Assembly (NCBI RefSeq): GCF_901472535.1
Contig: NZ_LR590470.1
Coordinates: forward strand, 4,588,001-4,652,000
Reading direction: 5' to 3'
Length of the DNA: 64,000 nt
From: Sphingobacterium daejeonense
GTDB taxonomy: Bacteria > Bacteroidota > Bacteroidia > Sphingobacteriales > Sphingobacteriaceae
Part shown: in pieces, positions 55,841-64,000 of the stretch
How positions within the stretch are numbered: the first letter of the stretch is position 1
Layout of the letters: the number at the start of each line of letters is the position of its first letter
Translations under genes and position numbers: made by a program
Notes under the pieces: generated by a model
Seen by the model: the letters and a program-made list of their open reading frames with translations, nothing else
Databases searched by the model: none
What the model was told of the DNA's origin: nothing

Positions 55841-58800
55841 CTATTTCTTCAAATCCTTAAGGATTTCATCAACGGCTCTTTCCAATTGAGGGTCTTTGTC
55901 AGCTACACGATCCGCAACCGTATTCTTAACAGCAATATCTGGAGCTACTCCTGTCAATTCCAGGTCCTGACCATCCAAAGTATAACATCCCCAAGATGGC
56001 AATCGATAGAATGACCCATCGACCAATCCCTTTCCAGAGGTAAATATAATCCATCGATAAGTCTCAGTACCTATAACTTTCCCAAGCTTCAAAGCCTTGA
56101 AACCTGCAGCTGTCATTTCAGCATCACTTAAAGACTGTTCGTTAATCAACAATACGATAGGCTTACCAGCTGGAGAAAAGCTACTTTGTGGAGAAAGCTT
56201 ACCACCGCGATATTGCCACTGTAGATATGGTCGTTGCGATAAAAAGCGTAATACCTCGTCATGAACATTTCCACCCGTATTATATCTAAGATCTAAAATG
56301 ACTGCTTCTTTATTGTTTTCTTGCTCAGCCATATCGATCAAAAAGGACTGTAGCTCATCACCGCCCATATTTTTCATATGCGAGTAGGCAATTCGGTTTT
56401 TGCTCAAATCATCAACTTTCTTTTTATTGCCCTTGATCCACTCATCATATAGTAATTCCTTGAATGATGAATTGCTCTGCGGCCTGATGTTGATGATCTG
56501 CTCCTTTCCTCCTCGATTCACGGTCAGTTGAATTTCTTTGGCTAGAGAGGGCCACGTCAAATAAGAATCACGGTCCTTGGACTTGTCAATCTTGTTTCCA
56601 TTCACAGCAACCAATATATCTCCAACTTTCAAATCAACTTCCTTTTTAGATGCAGGTCCCTTGGCAACAATATGGGTAACCTTGTAGGGATCTTTATCAT
56701 CATAAACTACTCCTAATTCATTGGTCACAAAATTAAATTGCTTGCGTTCATCTGTACCGAAAGTGCTGAAACCCATATGAGATGAGTTCAACTCCCCTAA
56801 CATATCATTTAGAAGAATCCTTAAGTCCATCCTATTGTTGATTCCGTTGAGGTAGTTCGCATATTTCGTTTTCATACCTTCCCAATCAACACCATGGAAA
56901 TTCTCGTCATAATAGTTTTCTTCAATATTGGCCCATGTTTCATAGAACATCTGTTTGAATTCTTTGTCCAGATCTCTATTGAACTTGAAATTAATATCAA
57001 CCGCATCAAGTTTATTTTGATCCATGTTGTATTTCTGGATATTGCTACCAATTAAAGCAAAGTACTTCCCATCAACTTCCACTAGATCTTGAATACCACC
57101 ATCAAATACCTTCTCGGTTTTACTGTTGGCAAAGGGCTCGAAAGTGATCCTGTAGGTCGCCCATTTACCCTCATGGTTAGATTGATAAAATAAGTAAGAC
57201 TTCTCTCCTTTTGCAAACGTCTGCGGATTATATTGAGTACCAGCAGCAGGACTTACTTGTGTAATCCTATCCGATAGGCCTTGAACATCAATAGATACCA
57301 ATACTTTCTTTTTATCATCCTTTTTATCATCTTTTGGTTTATCAGCATCTTTTTTATCCTTGCTGTTTTTGTCTTTCTTGTTTGCTGTACTATCCTTTTT
57401 TTCCCTGTCTTTGTCTTTATCTTTCTCGCTATCTTTGAATAATTCATCAAATTTCCCAATACGATAAGGCTCATCGTAATTCTCCATTGCTAAACGATAT
57501 AAACTCGCATTTTCCATCCCTGTAGGATACGCAGGCTTTGTTCGATTACTTGAAAAATACACGTATTTCCCATCCTTCGACCATACAGGAGAAGCTTCAG
57601 TCACACCCGTATTCGTTAAATTGATGGCTTTTTTATCAGCGATATGATAAACGAAAATATCCTGTTCAAAATTTCGGATCGCAGTAAATAGAACGTACCT
57701 ATCATCTGGGGAAAATGATGGCGAAGAGTTTTGGAAAGCCCAGATCTCATCCTTCACTATAGTCTCACTTTTTAGACTGTTTAAATCCAATAAACGAACC
57801 TCATCTCTTCCGCTGAGGTAAACCGCTTTGCTCCGGTCATTGTTAATGCTGATCTGCCTATTGTTTCTCTTGTCTTGTGTCAATTGCTTTACGTCACCCT
57901 TACCATCTGCCGAACGAGAGTACCAATTTAAATACCCTCCAACAGTTTGGTTAAACAACAATGTCTTATTATCCTTTAGCCATTTGACTTCTGTAATTCT
58001 TTCACCTTGACCTGGCATTTGTCGAATAAACTTCCCATCAATATCACTGACAAACAATTCTCCCCTTGATACAAAGGCCATTTTCTTCCCATCCGGAGAA
58101 ACATCAAAATTGCTGATCGCACCTTTAACATCAAATTCCTTGGACTTGCCCAAGACTTGATTTCTACTCAATGAAATTGCTGGTTGCATGGTGTTTTTGC
58201 TAGCTACATCGTAAACAAATAACTGGTAGCCCTTTTCAAAAACAACTTTGGAACCATTCGCAGCAACTTGTGGATTACGAATCGACTCCTTGAATTGAGT
58301 CAATCCAACCTTGGTACCATTGCTTATACTGTATAGGTTATACTCATCATTGGCCTCATCAGAAGCAAAATAGATGGTACCTTTATTATCAACTGTAGGC
58401 CATAAATCTTTCCCTTCGTAGTTGGTATATTCTTTATAGGCTTTAGTTTTAGGATGATATCCTTTTATATCGGGGTTAAAAGCTCCTTTATATCTTTTCC
58501 TGTTCGCCGCAGTATAGCTTTCCCAAGTATCTGTGAACAACAATTCTCCAGTTGGTGTCTCAACCATTCCATGGATATAATTGAAGAAATGTGGAAAAAT
58601 CCGCTCTGCAGTACCACCATCCTTACTTACACAGTAGCTGCTCAATCTGTTGGCCCTGCCAGAAGTAAAATATATCTGCTTACTGTCCCAACTCCAACTG
58701 TCAACCTCGTCTGTAGATTCATGGTGAGTAATCTGTTGAATATTTCCACCTGCCATAGGCATGACGTAAACATCCAAGTTCCCGTTTTGGTTCGACGAGA

Positions 58801-59041
58801 ATGCCAACCATTGTCCATCTGGGGAAATCCTAGGCATCACCTCATTTCCTTCCATGGCGGTCAGACGAAAAGCAGGACCTCCACCAGAAGGAACTTTCCA
58901 AAGATCACCTTCAAAACTGAAAACTATCGTTTGAGCATCAGGGCTCAAGGTAGGGTGTGACAAAAATGTGGGCTGAACCTGGGCAGACAATGCTATAGCT
59001 CCTCCTACTAGAAGAGCTAAGGTTAATAGTAATTTGTTCAT
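55841..59041 (-). CDS. tricorn-like S41-family serine protease
   Basis: 1066 residues, unbroken, with a Sec signal (MNKLLLTLALLVGGAIALSA). Two propellers follow: PD40/WD40-like blades (LSPDAQTIVFSFEGDLWKVP, MPRISPDGQWLAFSSNQNGN, about 25-530). A linker of about 50 residues (roughly 530-580) consists almost only of Lys, Asp and Glu. Then come a tricorn C1 core domain, a PDZ domain (KEVDLKVGDILVAVNGNKID) and the S41 catalytic region with the nucleophile in NEQSLSDAEMTAAGFK and RLPSWGCYTLDGQDLELTGV. It should degrade peptides in the periplasm or outside the cell. TACATTTG on the minus strand (59071-59078) is a plausible -7 box. Monocistronic. Confidence 0.93.
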   Translation of the reverse strand: MNKLLLTLALLVGGAIALSAQVQPTFLSHPTLSPDAQTIVFSFEGDLWKVPSGGGPAFRLTAMEGNEVMPRISPDGQWLAFSSNQNGNLDVYVMPMAGGNIQQITHHESTDEVDSWSWDSKQIYFTSGRANRLSSYCVSKDGGTAERIFPHFFNYIHGMVETPTGELLFTDTWESYTAANRKRYKGAFNPDIKGYHPKTKAYKEYTNYEGKDLWPTVDNKGTIYFASDEANDEYNLYSISNGTKVGLTQFKESIRNPQVAANGSKVVFEKGYQLFVYDVASKNTMQPAISLSRNQVLGKSKEFDVKGAISNFDVSPDGKKMAFVSRGELFVSDIDGKFIRQMPGQGERITEVKWLKDNKTLLFNQTVGGYLNWYSRSADGKGDVKQLTQDKRNNRQISINNDRSKAVYLSGRDEVRLLDLNSLKSETIVKDEIWAFQNSSPSFSPDDRYVLFTAIRNFEQDIFVYHIADKKAINLTNTGVTEASPVWSKDGKYVYFSSNRTKPAYPTGMENASLYRLAMENYDEPYRIGKFDELFKDSEKDKDKDREKKDSTANKKDKNSKDKKDADKPKDDKKDDKKKVLVSIDVQGLSDRITQVSPAAGTQYNPQTFAKGEKSYLFYQSNHEGKWATYRITFEPFANSKTEKVFDGGIQDLVEVDGKYFALIGSNIQKYNMDQNKLDAVDINFKFNRDLDKEFKQMFYETWANIEENYYDENFHGVDWEGMKTKYANYLNGINNRMDLRILLNDMLGELNSSHMGFSTFGTDERKQFNFVTNELGVVYDDKDPYKVTHIVAKGPASKKEVDLKVGDILVAVNGNKIDKSKDRDSYLTWPSLAKEIQLTVNRGGKEQIINIRPQSNSSFKELLYDEWIKGNKKKVDDLSKNRIAYSHMKNMGGDELQSFLIDMAEQENNKEAVILDLRYNTGGNVHDEVLRFLSQRPYLQWQYRGGKLSPQSSFSPAGKPIVLLINEQSLSDAEMTAAGFKALKLGKVIGTETYRWIIFTSGKGLVDGSFYRLPSWGCYTLDGQDLELTGVAPDIAVKNTVADRVADKDPQLERAVDEILKDLKK

Positions 59042-59258
59042 TTTAAGGTCAGTAATAAATTGTTAATAAACAAATGTACAATTCGAAATCAGAATCCATT
59101 ATTACTCGACAAATATTTTACAACAAACAGCAAGCTGAATAGAACTCCCTGATTTAAATAACAACATTATTAGCGCATCATGTAACCCAAAGATTAATAA
59201 AGACTTATAAGTGTGTATTTTTTACACTAAAGAATACCTCAATTCGAAATAATTGTAT

Positions 59259-59266
59259 TAATTTTG
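59259..59266 (+). promoter_or_regulatory. -7 box of the MFS gene
   Basis: TAATTTTG is an exact TAnnTTTG match 16 bases before the ATG at 59283. The -33 region lacks a clear TTTG. Confidence 0.45.
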
Positions 59267-59282
59267 CAACAAATATTACACA

Positions 59283-60464
59283 ATGACATCATTAGGTGAG
59301 GCAGGTGCGAATGTCTCTCAATCCATGAAAAGCAGAATACGCATTGCAGTAACTTTGTTTTACTTTGGCCAAGGTTTGGGTTTTGCGAGTTGGGCAAGTC
59401 GTATTCCTACTATTAAATCAGCATTAGAACTTTCTGAAGCTCAATTAGGGACTATCCTGTTAATGCTTCCGATTGGTCAATTATTAACAATGCCTCTTTC
59501 TGGAGCATTGGTGAATAAATATGGCAGCCATAAAGTGATGCCATGGGCAGCATTTCTATATGCCTTGGTGCTTCTGTTGATTGGGTTTTCAGGAAATGCA
59601 TGGATGTTGGGCGCTTCATTATTCCTTTTTGGAGTTACCGGAAACATGTGTAATATCGCCGTAAATACGCAAGGGGTATTGGCAGAAGATCTTTATGGAA
59701 GATCTATTATGTCCTCTTTCCATGGAGCGTGGTCATTGGCAGGATTTACGGGTGCTTTGATAGGACTTCTATCCCTCAACTTCCAGATCAATACAATCCC
59801 CCATTTTATAGGTATTATCCTGATCATGGTCTTGAATATCCTGTTGAACAAACAGTATTTGGTTCCTGAAGAAGGCTCCAAGACAGAAAAAAAAGAAAAA
59901 ACAAAGTTCAAACCAGACTCCCTTATTGTACAATTAGGTGTCATCGGATTCTTCAGCATGGCAACCGAAGGTGCTATGTTCGACTGGAGCGGTGTATATT
60001 TCAGCGATGTAGTAAAATCTCCTGAGAAACTCGTGATACTAGGTTATGCATCATTTATGATTATGATGGCGCTCGGAAGATTCCTAGGAGATGCATTCAT
60101 TGGCAGATATGGCAGACAGCGAACTCTACAAATCAGTGGCGTACTGATGTTCGTGGGCATGCTTGCATCTGTTGTTTTCCCTAATCTATGGGTCTGTACA
60201 TTCGCATTTATGTTGGTCGGATTAGGCGTAGCATGTAATGTCCCTACCGTGTACAGTGTTACAGGTAAACACAAAACAATCCCTGCCGGAGTTGCCCTCG
60301 CAATGGTTTCCAGTATTTCCTACCTCGGATTCTTGATGGGACCACCATTGATCGGTTATATTGCGGAGTTGTTCAGCTTAAGATACTCATTCGCTATTTT
60401 TTCACTGTTTGGTTTCCTAATGTTTATCATGGTCAGCAGACTGAAAATCTTCAACGAAAAATAA
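59283..60464 (+). CDS. MFS transporter (YbjJ-like group)
   Basis: 393 residues with twelve hydrophobic segments. The motif-A loop between helices 2 and 3 reads GALVNKYGSHKVMPW; the N-terminus SRIRIAVTLFYFGQGLGFAS and ASRIPTIKSALELSEAQLG resembles the YbjJ-type subgroup. The central loop (about 195-215) is Lys-rich. The substrate is unknown. It stands alone, divergent from the protease gene and convergent with the GH43 gene. Confidence 0.88.
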   Translation: MTSLGEAGANVSQSMKSRIRIAVTLFYFGQGLGFASWASRIPTIKSALELSEAQLGTILLMLPIGQLLTMPLSGALVNKYGSHKVMPWAAFLYALVLLLIGFSGNAWMLGASLFLFGVTGNMCNIAVNTQGVLAEDLYGRSIMSSFHGAWSLAGFTGALIGLLSLNFQINTIPHFIGIILIMVLNILLNKQYLVPEEGSKTEKKEKTKFKPDSLIVQLGVIGFFSMATEGAMFDWSGVYFSDVVKSPEKLVILGYASFMIMMALGRFLGDAFIGRYGRQRTLQISGVLMFVGMLASVVFPNLWVCTFAFMLVGLGVACNVPTVYSVTGKHKTIPAGVALAMVSSISYLGFLMGPPLIGYIAELFSLRYSFAIFSLFGFLMFIMVSRLKIFNEK

Positions 60465-60518
60465 TTACTACTTGCTTTGGTTGGTGTCCCCACCAACCAT
60501 GGCGGCAAGCATCCTCCC

Positions 60519-61454
60519 CTACAACGCCTTTAACTTATTTAATTCTTTATTCGAAATCTTCAATATGGTCCCGTGTCTTATCCCTTCTGGAAATTGCAAT
60601 TGATCAGATACATCTGTCCAATTCTTTAAATCCTTGGATTTAATGACCCCAAAATGATTATCCATATAACGATCAAAATAAACATACCATTCCCCATTAT
60701 TCTTGATTACTGTAGGACCTTCCGCCCAATAATCACCTGTTATTTTTTCGCTAGCTTCGGAATATGGCCCTTCTAAATCATCAGCATAAGCTAACTTTAG
60801 ATTTTTTTCTGCCGGTTCACGAGTTTCATCTTTGATGAGCATCATCCATTTTGAACCATTCTTTTGAATCGTAGCATCAATACAATTGAATCCAGGCTCA
60901 TAAAGAAGCATGGTTTCGGTAAAATCCTTGAAGTCTTTGGTCAAGGTATAGTACATTCGGTGGTTATAGCCATTGTCTGCCTCAACTTGCGTTTCAGGGA
61001 ACTCTCCCGTGATCGTAGTTGCCCAATAAATCATATATTGCTTGGTTGACGGATCATAGGTTATTTCAGGTGCCCAAGTATTTCTAGCATGAGGCTCGTG
61101 CTCCATAACTGGGATGTACTGCTGCTCCGACCAATTTATCAGATCTTTGGAAGTAGCATGGCCAATCCCCTTTTGAGTCCAGCTGACAGTCCAAACCATG
61201 TGATAGAGACCATCGCCACCCTTGATAATACAGGGATCGCGCATTAACTTGTCAGGGCTGAGTTCCGGAGTCAAAAAAGATTGATCTCCTTTTAAAGCGG
61301 ACCATTTTAATCCGTCTTCACTATAGACAAGGTGAAGACCATCTTCGCCATTGCCCTTAAAGTAAGAAAAGATAAATGCTGAGTCTTGTTCTTGAGCTTT
61401 TGATGAAAATATAAAGCACAGACAGACACAGAGAGAAAAAATTTTATTGAACAT
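60519..61454 (-). CDS. glycoside hydrolase family 43-like enzyme
   Basis: 311 residues with a signal peptide (cleavage near SSKAQ). The five-bladed propeller motifs of GH43-type enzymes are seen: LMRDPCIIKGGDGLYHMVWT with the catalytic-base Asp region, RNTWAPEITYDPSTKQYMIY, FNCIDATIQKNGSKWMMLIK, and DYWAEGPTVIKNNGEWYVYF with the acid Glu. These enzymes cleave arabinose, xylose or galactose linkages. It lies downstream of the SusC/SusD pair on the same strand but beyond that operon's terminator, and is likely part of the same polysaccharide-use locus. Confidence 0.88.
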   Translation of the reverse strand: MFNKIFSLCVCLCFIFSSKAQEQDSAFIFSYFKGNGEDGLHLVYSEDGLKWSALKGDQSFLTPELSPDKLMRDPCIIKGGDGLYHMVWTVSWTQKGIGHATSKDLINWSEQQYIPVMEHEPHARNTWAPEITYDPSTKQYMIYWATTITGEFPETQVEADNGYNHRMYYTLTKDFKDFTETMLLYEPGFNCIDATIQKNGSKWMMLIKDETREPAEKNLKLAYADDLEGPYSEASEKITGDYWAEGPTVIKNNGEWYVYFDRYMDNHFGVIKSKDLKNWTDVSDQLQFPEGIRHGTILKISNKELNKLKAL

Positions 61455-61510
61455 GTTTAGGTTATGTTGATTTAACCAAATATAATTAATTTCAATACCC
61501 TAACAAAAAT

Positions 61511-61538
61511 AAGCCCCGGTAGAATCCTACCGGGGCTT
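61511..61538 (-). terminator. strong intrinsic terminator after SusD
   Basis: AAGCCCCGGTAG (61511-61522) and CTACCGGGGCTT (61527-61538) form a perfect 12-bp stem with a 4-base loop; on the minus strand ATTTTTGTTA follows. It ends the SusC/SusD transcript before the GH43-like gene. Confidence 0.92.
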
Positions 61539-61560
61539 GCAAAATTATGATTACAAAAAA

Positions 61561-63153
61561 TTACTTTGTTCCACTGTATGGGTTTTGATCAGCTTCTGTT
61601 AAAGCTTCATTGTTTACAATTTCCAATTGCGGAATCTGACACAATAACCTATAATCATTAGAAGGGAAAGTACCAGTTGGGTTTGCTGAATTGGCAACAT
61701 AGCCATTCAAATAAGAAACTCCCCAAGTATAATGACCTTCTTTGTAAGTTGGAGTCTCTTGGTATCTGATCAATGGTTTTTGTAATCTCAATAAGTCATA
61801 CAAACCAGTAACCCCCTCACACAACAATTCTTTCCTTCTTTCAACGTAGATCGCTTCCAAAAGATTATCTCCAGATGCAGCAGTGGTCAAGTTCTTAACT
61901 CCTCTTGCTTTCTGAAGTTTTGTTAGGTGAGCCAATCCTTGACCATTGTTTAATTCTGCAGAAGCCTCCGCCATAATCAACAGCATTTCAGCACTGCGCA
62001 TCAAAGAAATCTCGGGACGTGTATTGCTCTGCTTAGCTCCATTACCATCACCATAGTGCTTATACTTATCATAAGCCCATTTGGTAGACCATTCTGCACT
62101 CGCATTATTGGTCCTTTTCCAGAATTGGTATCTATCTTCAGTTTTTTCAAACAATTGCTCATATTTACCATCAGCAAAGAAGTCCAAGAATGAGTAAATT
62201 GGTCCATCAGTGAAACCTTCACCGTAACTAGCATCTTGGTTAAACCAGAAATTGAACTGAGTACCACCACCTAGGTTGTTCTGATCCGTAAACTTAACCG
62301 CCCAAACTACCTCTGGGTAGTTCTTTGTGATAACATCGTCAAAACCACCGCGGTATTGTTCCTTGGACATCAATGTTGGATATTTATTGTAAACCTCAGA
62401 AGCTGATGATAAAGCCTTTGACCAATCGTTCATAACCAAATAAACACGAGCCAAATGACCAGTTACAACATCCTCATTGATAAACCACTTTCCTTCGCGA
62501 GAATATGAACCCAACAAAGATTTTGCATCTGTCAAATCCTTTACAATTTGGTCATAAGTCTGTTGTACCGTTGAGCGAGGAAGACTTTTCTCATCTTCTG
62601 AACTCAATCTTAGAATTACACCAGGTTTTGTCTTTGCAATAGCATAAGTCTGTTGGTAATTCTGAATCAAATGAAAATAACAGATTCCTCTAATTGCTTT
62701 TGCCTGACCTAATAATGCATCTTTAGTCGCTTGCTCTCCTTGCGCATTTTCAGCATTGTCGATGATAATGTTTACTTGGTTGATGATTTTGTACATCATC
62801 GACCAAATAGCGTCAGACTGCCTGTTTGCCTGAGTCTTGGTAGGCTCATAACGATAAGTGGAAAGTTGATTTCCACCCATATTCGTATGGCATAAGATAT
62901 CAGCACCACCTAAATCAACGTACATCTGAAGACCAGTTAATCCTGCATAAACGCGATCTGCTCCCTGAGGGTTAAAAAACAACTGATTGTAGGCTGAAGT
63001 TAAAACTTTCTCTAAACCTGCCGTATTGGAAATAACCAATTCATCCGAAGTGTCAACGGACGAGCTCGTCTCCAAAAAGTCACTACATCCGCTATTTAAT
63101 CCTAGTGCTGCGGCAAGCCCTAATATTTGTATTTTCTTAAATATCTTTTTCAT
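61561..63153 (-). CDS. SusD/RagB-like nutrient-binding lipoprotein
   Basis: 530 residues, lipobox ALGLNSGC (Cys 23). SusD landmarks: YRYEPTKTQANRQSDAIWSM, AKAIRGICYFHLIQNYQQTY, EISLMRSAEMLLIMAEASAE, and IYVERRKELLCEGVTGLYDL. It starts nine bases after the SusC stop. Together with the downstream GH43-like gene it suggests a glycan-use locus. Confidence 0.95.
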   Translation of the reverse strand: MKKIFKKIQILGLAAALGLNSGCSDFLETSSSVDTSDELVISNTAGLEKVLTSAYNQLFFNPQGADRVYAGLTGLQMYVDLGGADILCHTNMGGNQLSTYRYEPTKTQANRQSDAIWSMMYKIINQVNIIIDNAENAQGEQATKDALLGQAKAIRGICYFHLIQNYQQTYAIAKTKPGVILRLSSEDEKSLPRSTVQQTYDQIVKDLTDAKSLLGSYSREGKWFINEDVVTGHLARVYLVMNDWSKALSSASEVYNKYPTLMSKEQYRGGFDDVITKNYPEVVWAVKFTDQNNLGGGTQFNFWFNQDASYGEGFTDGPIYSFLDFFADGKYEQLFEKTEDRYQFWKRTNNASAEWSTKWAYDKYKHYGDGNGAKQSNTRPEISLMRSAEMLLIMAEASAELNNGQGLAHLTKLQKARGVKNLTTAASGDNLLEAIYVERRKELLCEGVTGLYDLLRLQKPLIRYQETPTYKEGHYTWGVSYLNGYVANSANPTGTFPSNDYRLLCQIPQLEIVNNEALTEADQNPYSGTK

Positions 63154-63161
63154 GACGCTAA

Positions 63162-64000
63162 TTAAAATGAAACTTGTAAACCGCCAGTATAAACTCTTCT
63201 AGAACCTTGGATACCATTGTCCGTATCGGCATTACCATTGTAGTTGTTACCCGATAGACCAGTCTCCGGATCTGAATATCTGTTCTTCGCAGAACCAAAA
63301 GTCAATAAGTTGTCTCCCGAAACAAATATTCTAACATTAGATAAGGTCAATTTCTCTAACAATGATTTAGGCAAGTTATATCCTAAAGTCACATTTCTTA
63401 ATCTCAAATAGTCATTGTCGAAAACATAGAAATCAGAAGCTTTTCTTGTGCTTGAATAATCATCATTTGACCATTTTGGCAACAAGGCATTGTCTCCCGG
63501 GTTTTTCCATCTGTCTCCAACCAAGTCCTGAACAACACCTACACCACCACGCAATGCTGTACGCTCGATGTAAGCATAGTCATACATTTTGCCACCAAGT
63601 GAATAGTATAACATAAAGGATAGATCCAAACCTTTATAGTTGAAACTGTTTGTCAAAGCACCAAATGCTTTTGGCAATGCAGATCCTATATATTGGTAGT
63701 CATCAGTAGTTACCAAACTATAATCCTCAGTAACTTCCCAATTATCATTGTCTCCTTTGATGTAATATTGCATATTACCAGTCTCAGCATTTACACCAGC
63801 GTTCTTAACCATGTAAAACTCAAATAATGATTTTCCTTCTTCCATCTTATAACCCGCAGTACGGTTCTCATAAGTGAAAGCTCCACCAGGTAAATAAGTG
63901 ATTTCATTCTTCAAGGTCGAAATATTGAAATCAGCTTTCCAGTTGAAGTTCTCTTTACGGATCACATCTGCTGACAATGTAAATTCAAAACCTCTGTTTG
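63162..64000 (-). CDS. SusC/RagA TonB-linked transporter, C-terminal part
   Basis: The last 279 residues of a SusC barrel; the frame continues beyond the right edge. Typical C-terminal motifs are FGALTNSFNYKGLDLSFMLY, YLRLRNVTLGYNLPKSLLEK, VRIFVSGDNLLTFG, YSDPETGLSG and the final GGLQVSF with aromatic end residue for barrel assembly. It is paired with the SusD nine bases downstream. Confidence 0.95.
   Translation of the reverse strand, partial: NRGFEFTLSADVIRKENFNWKADFNISTLKNEITYLPGGAFTYENRTAGYKMEEGKSLFEFYMVKNAGVNAETGNMQYYIKGDNDNWEVTEDYSLVTTDDYQYIGSALPKAFGALTNSFNYKGLDLSFMLYYSLGGKMYDYAYIERTALRGGVGVVQDLVGDRWKNPGDNALLPKWSNDDYSSTRKASDFYVFDNDYLRLRNVTLGYNLPKSLLEKLTLSNVRIFVSGDNLLTFGSAKNRYSDPETGLSGNNYNGNADTDNGIQGSRRVYTGGLQVSF

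Noticed and set aside
60479..60498. GGTTGGTG/CACCAACC inverted repeat as a terminator
   Set aside because: It lacks a T tract on either side; it may still be a weak shared 3' structure.

Overview
This window reads as chromosome of a Bacteroidota, most likely a Sphingobacteriaceae member (Sphingobacterium or Pedobacter type). Grounds: low GC, three SusC/SusD outer-membrane uptake pairs, an ECF sigma/FecR pair in front of one of them, many Sec lipoproteins with late Cys, FISUMP/fimbrillin proteins, and promoters of the Bacteroidota type (TAnnTTTG at -7, TTTG about 21 bases upstream) instead of strong Shine-Dalgarno sites.

Layout. 1-8.9 kb: the end of a DUF6766 membrane protein, then a tight five-gene plus-strand run: HD phosphohydrolase fused to a PycTM (DUF5706) membrane domain, an SdiA-regulated-like beta-propeller lipoprotein, a secreted calcineurin-like phosphatase, a GAF protein, and a large protein joining what looks like a kinase-like domain to a D15/BamA-type barrel. 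9.3-11.7 kb: an ArsR/SRPBCC pair with a visible operator, an exported enolase-superfamily enzyme, DUF6496. 11.8-21.0 kb (minus): SusC/SusD, a KAS III-like enzyme with a MaoC dehydratase, a DUF1080 stub, a fimbrillin/FISUMP lipoprotein with a 62-residue partner.

21-40.4 kb is an accessory region ending at tRNA-Lys(CTT). It holds a decayed tyrosine integrase next to a tRNA-3'-end-like sequence, a MocR regulator divergent from serC, EamA and a PaiB stub, a DUF3050 gene with a possibly leaderless promoter, a minus-strand two-component/OmpA/lipoprotein block, and then about 5 kb of gene debris (Gre-like C-terminus, type III Mod N-terminus, a DUF892 gene full of in-frame stops, unrecognised membrane and HEPN-like pieces).

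40.5-46.1 kb: a large Ig-like lipoprotein and glycosyltransferase genes, one of them split by a roughly 187-bp non-autonomous element which is itself split by an IS4-family insertion sequence; both insertions keep clear target duplications. 46.1-64 kb is ordinary, intact sequence: a three-domain calcineurin phosphatase, a sigma/FecR/SusC/SusD uptake operon, a tricorn-like protease, an MFS transporter, a GH43-type hydrolase and a further SusD/SusC pair running off the end.

A striking global feature is the uneven spread of frame breaks. More than twenty single-base shifts, many in homopolymers, hit genes between 2.7 and 46 kb, while the long genes at 10.2-16.8 kb and 46-64 kb are unbroken. Where the family frame is clear I give the rebuilt gene extent and mark it as a frameshifted gene; I cannot tell sequencing error from true decay for most of them.
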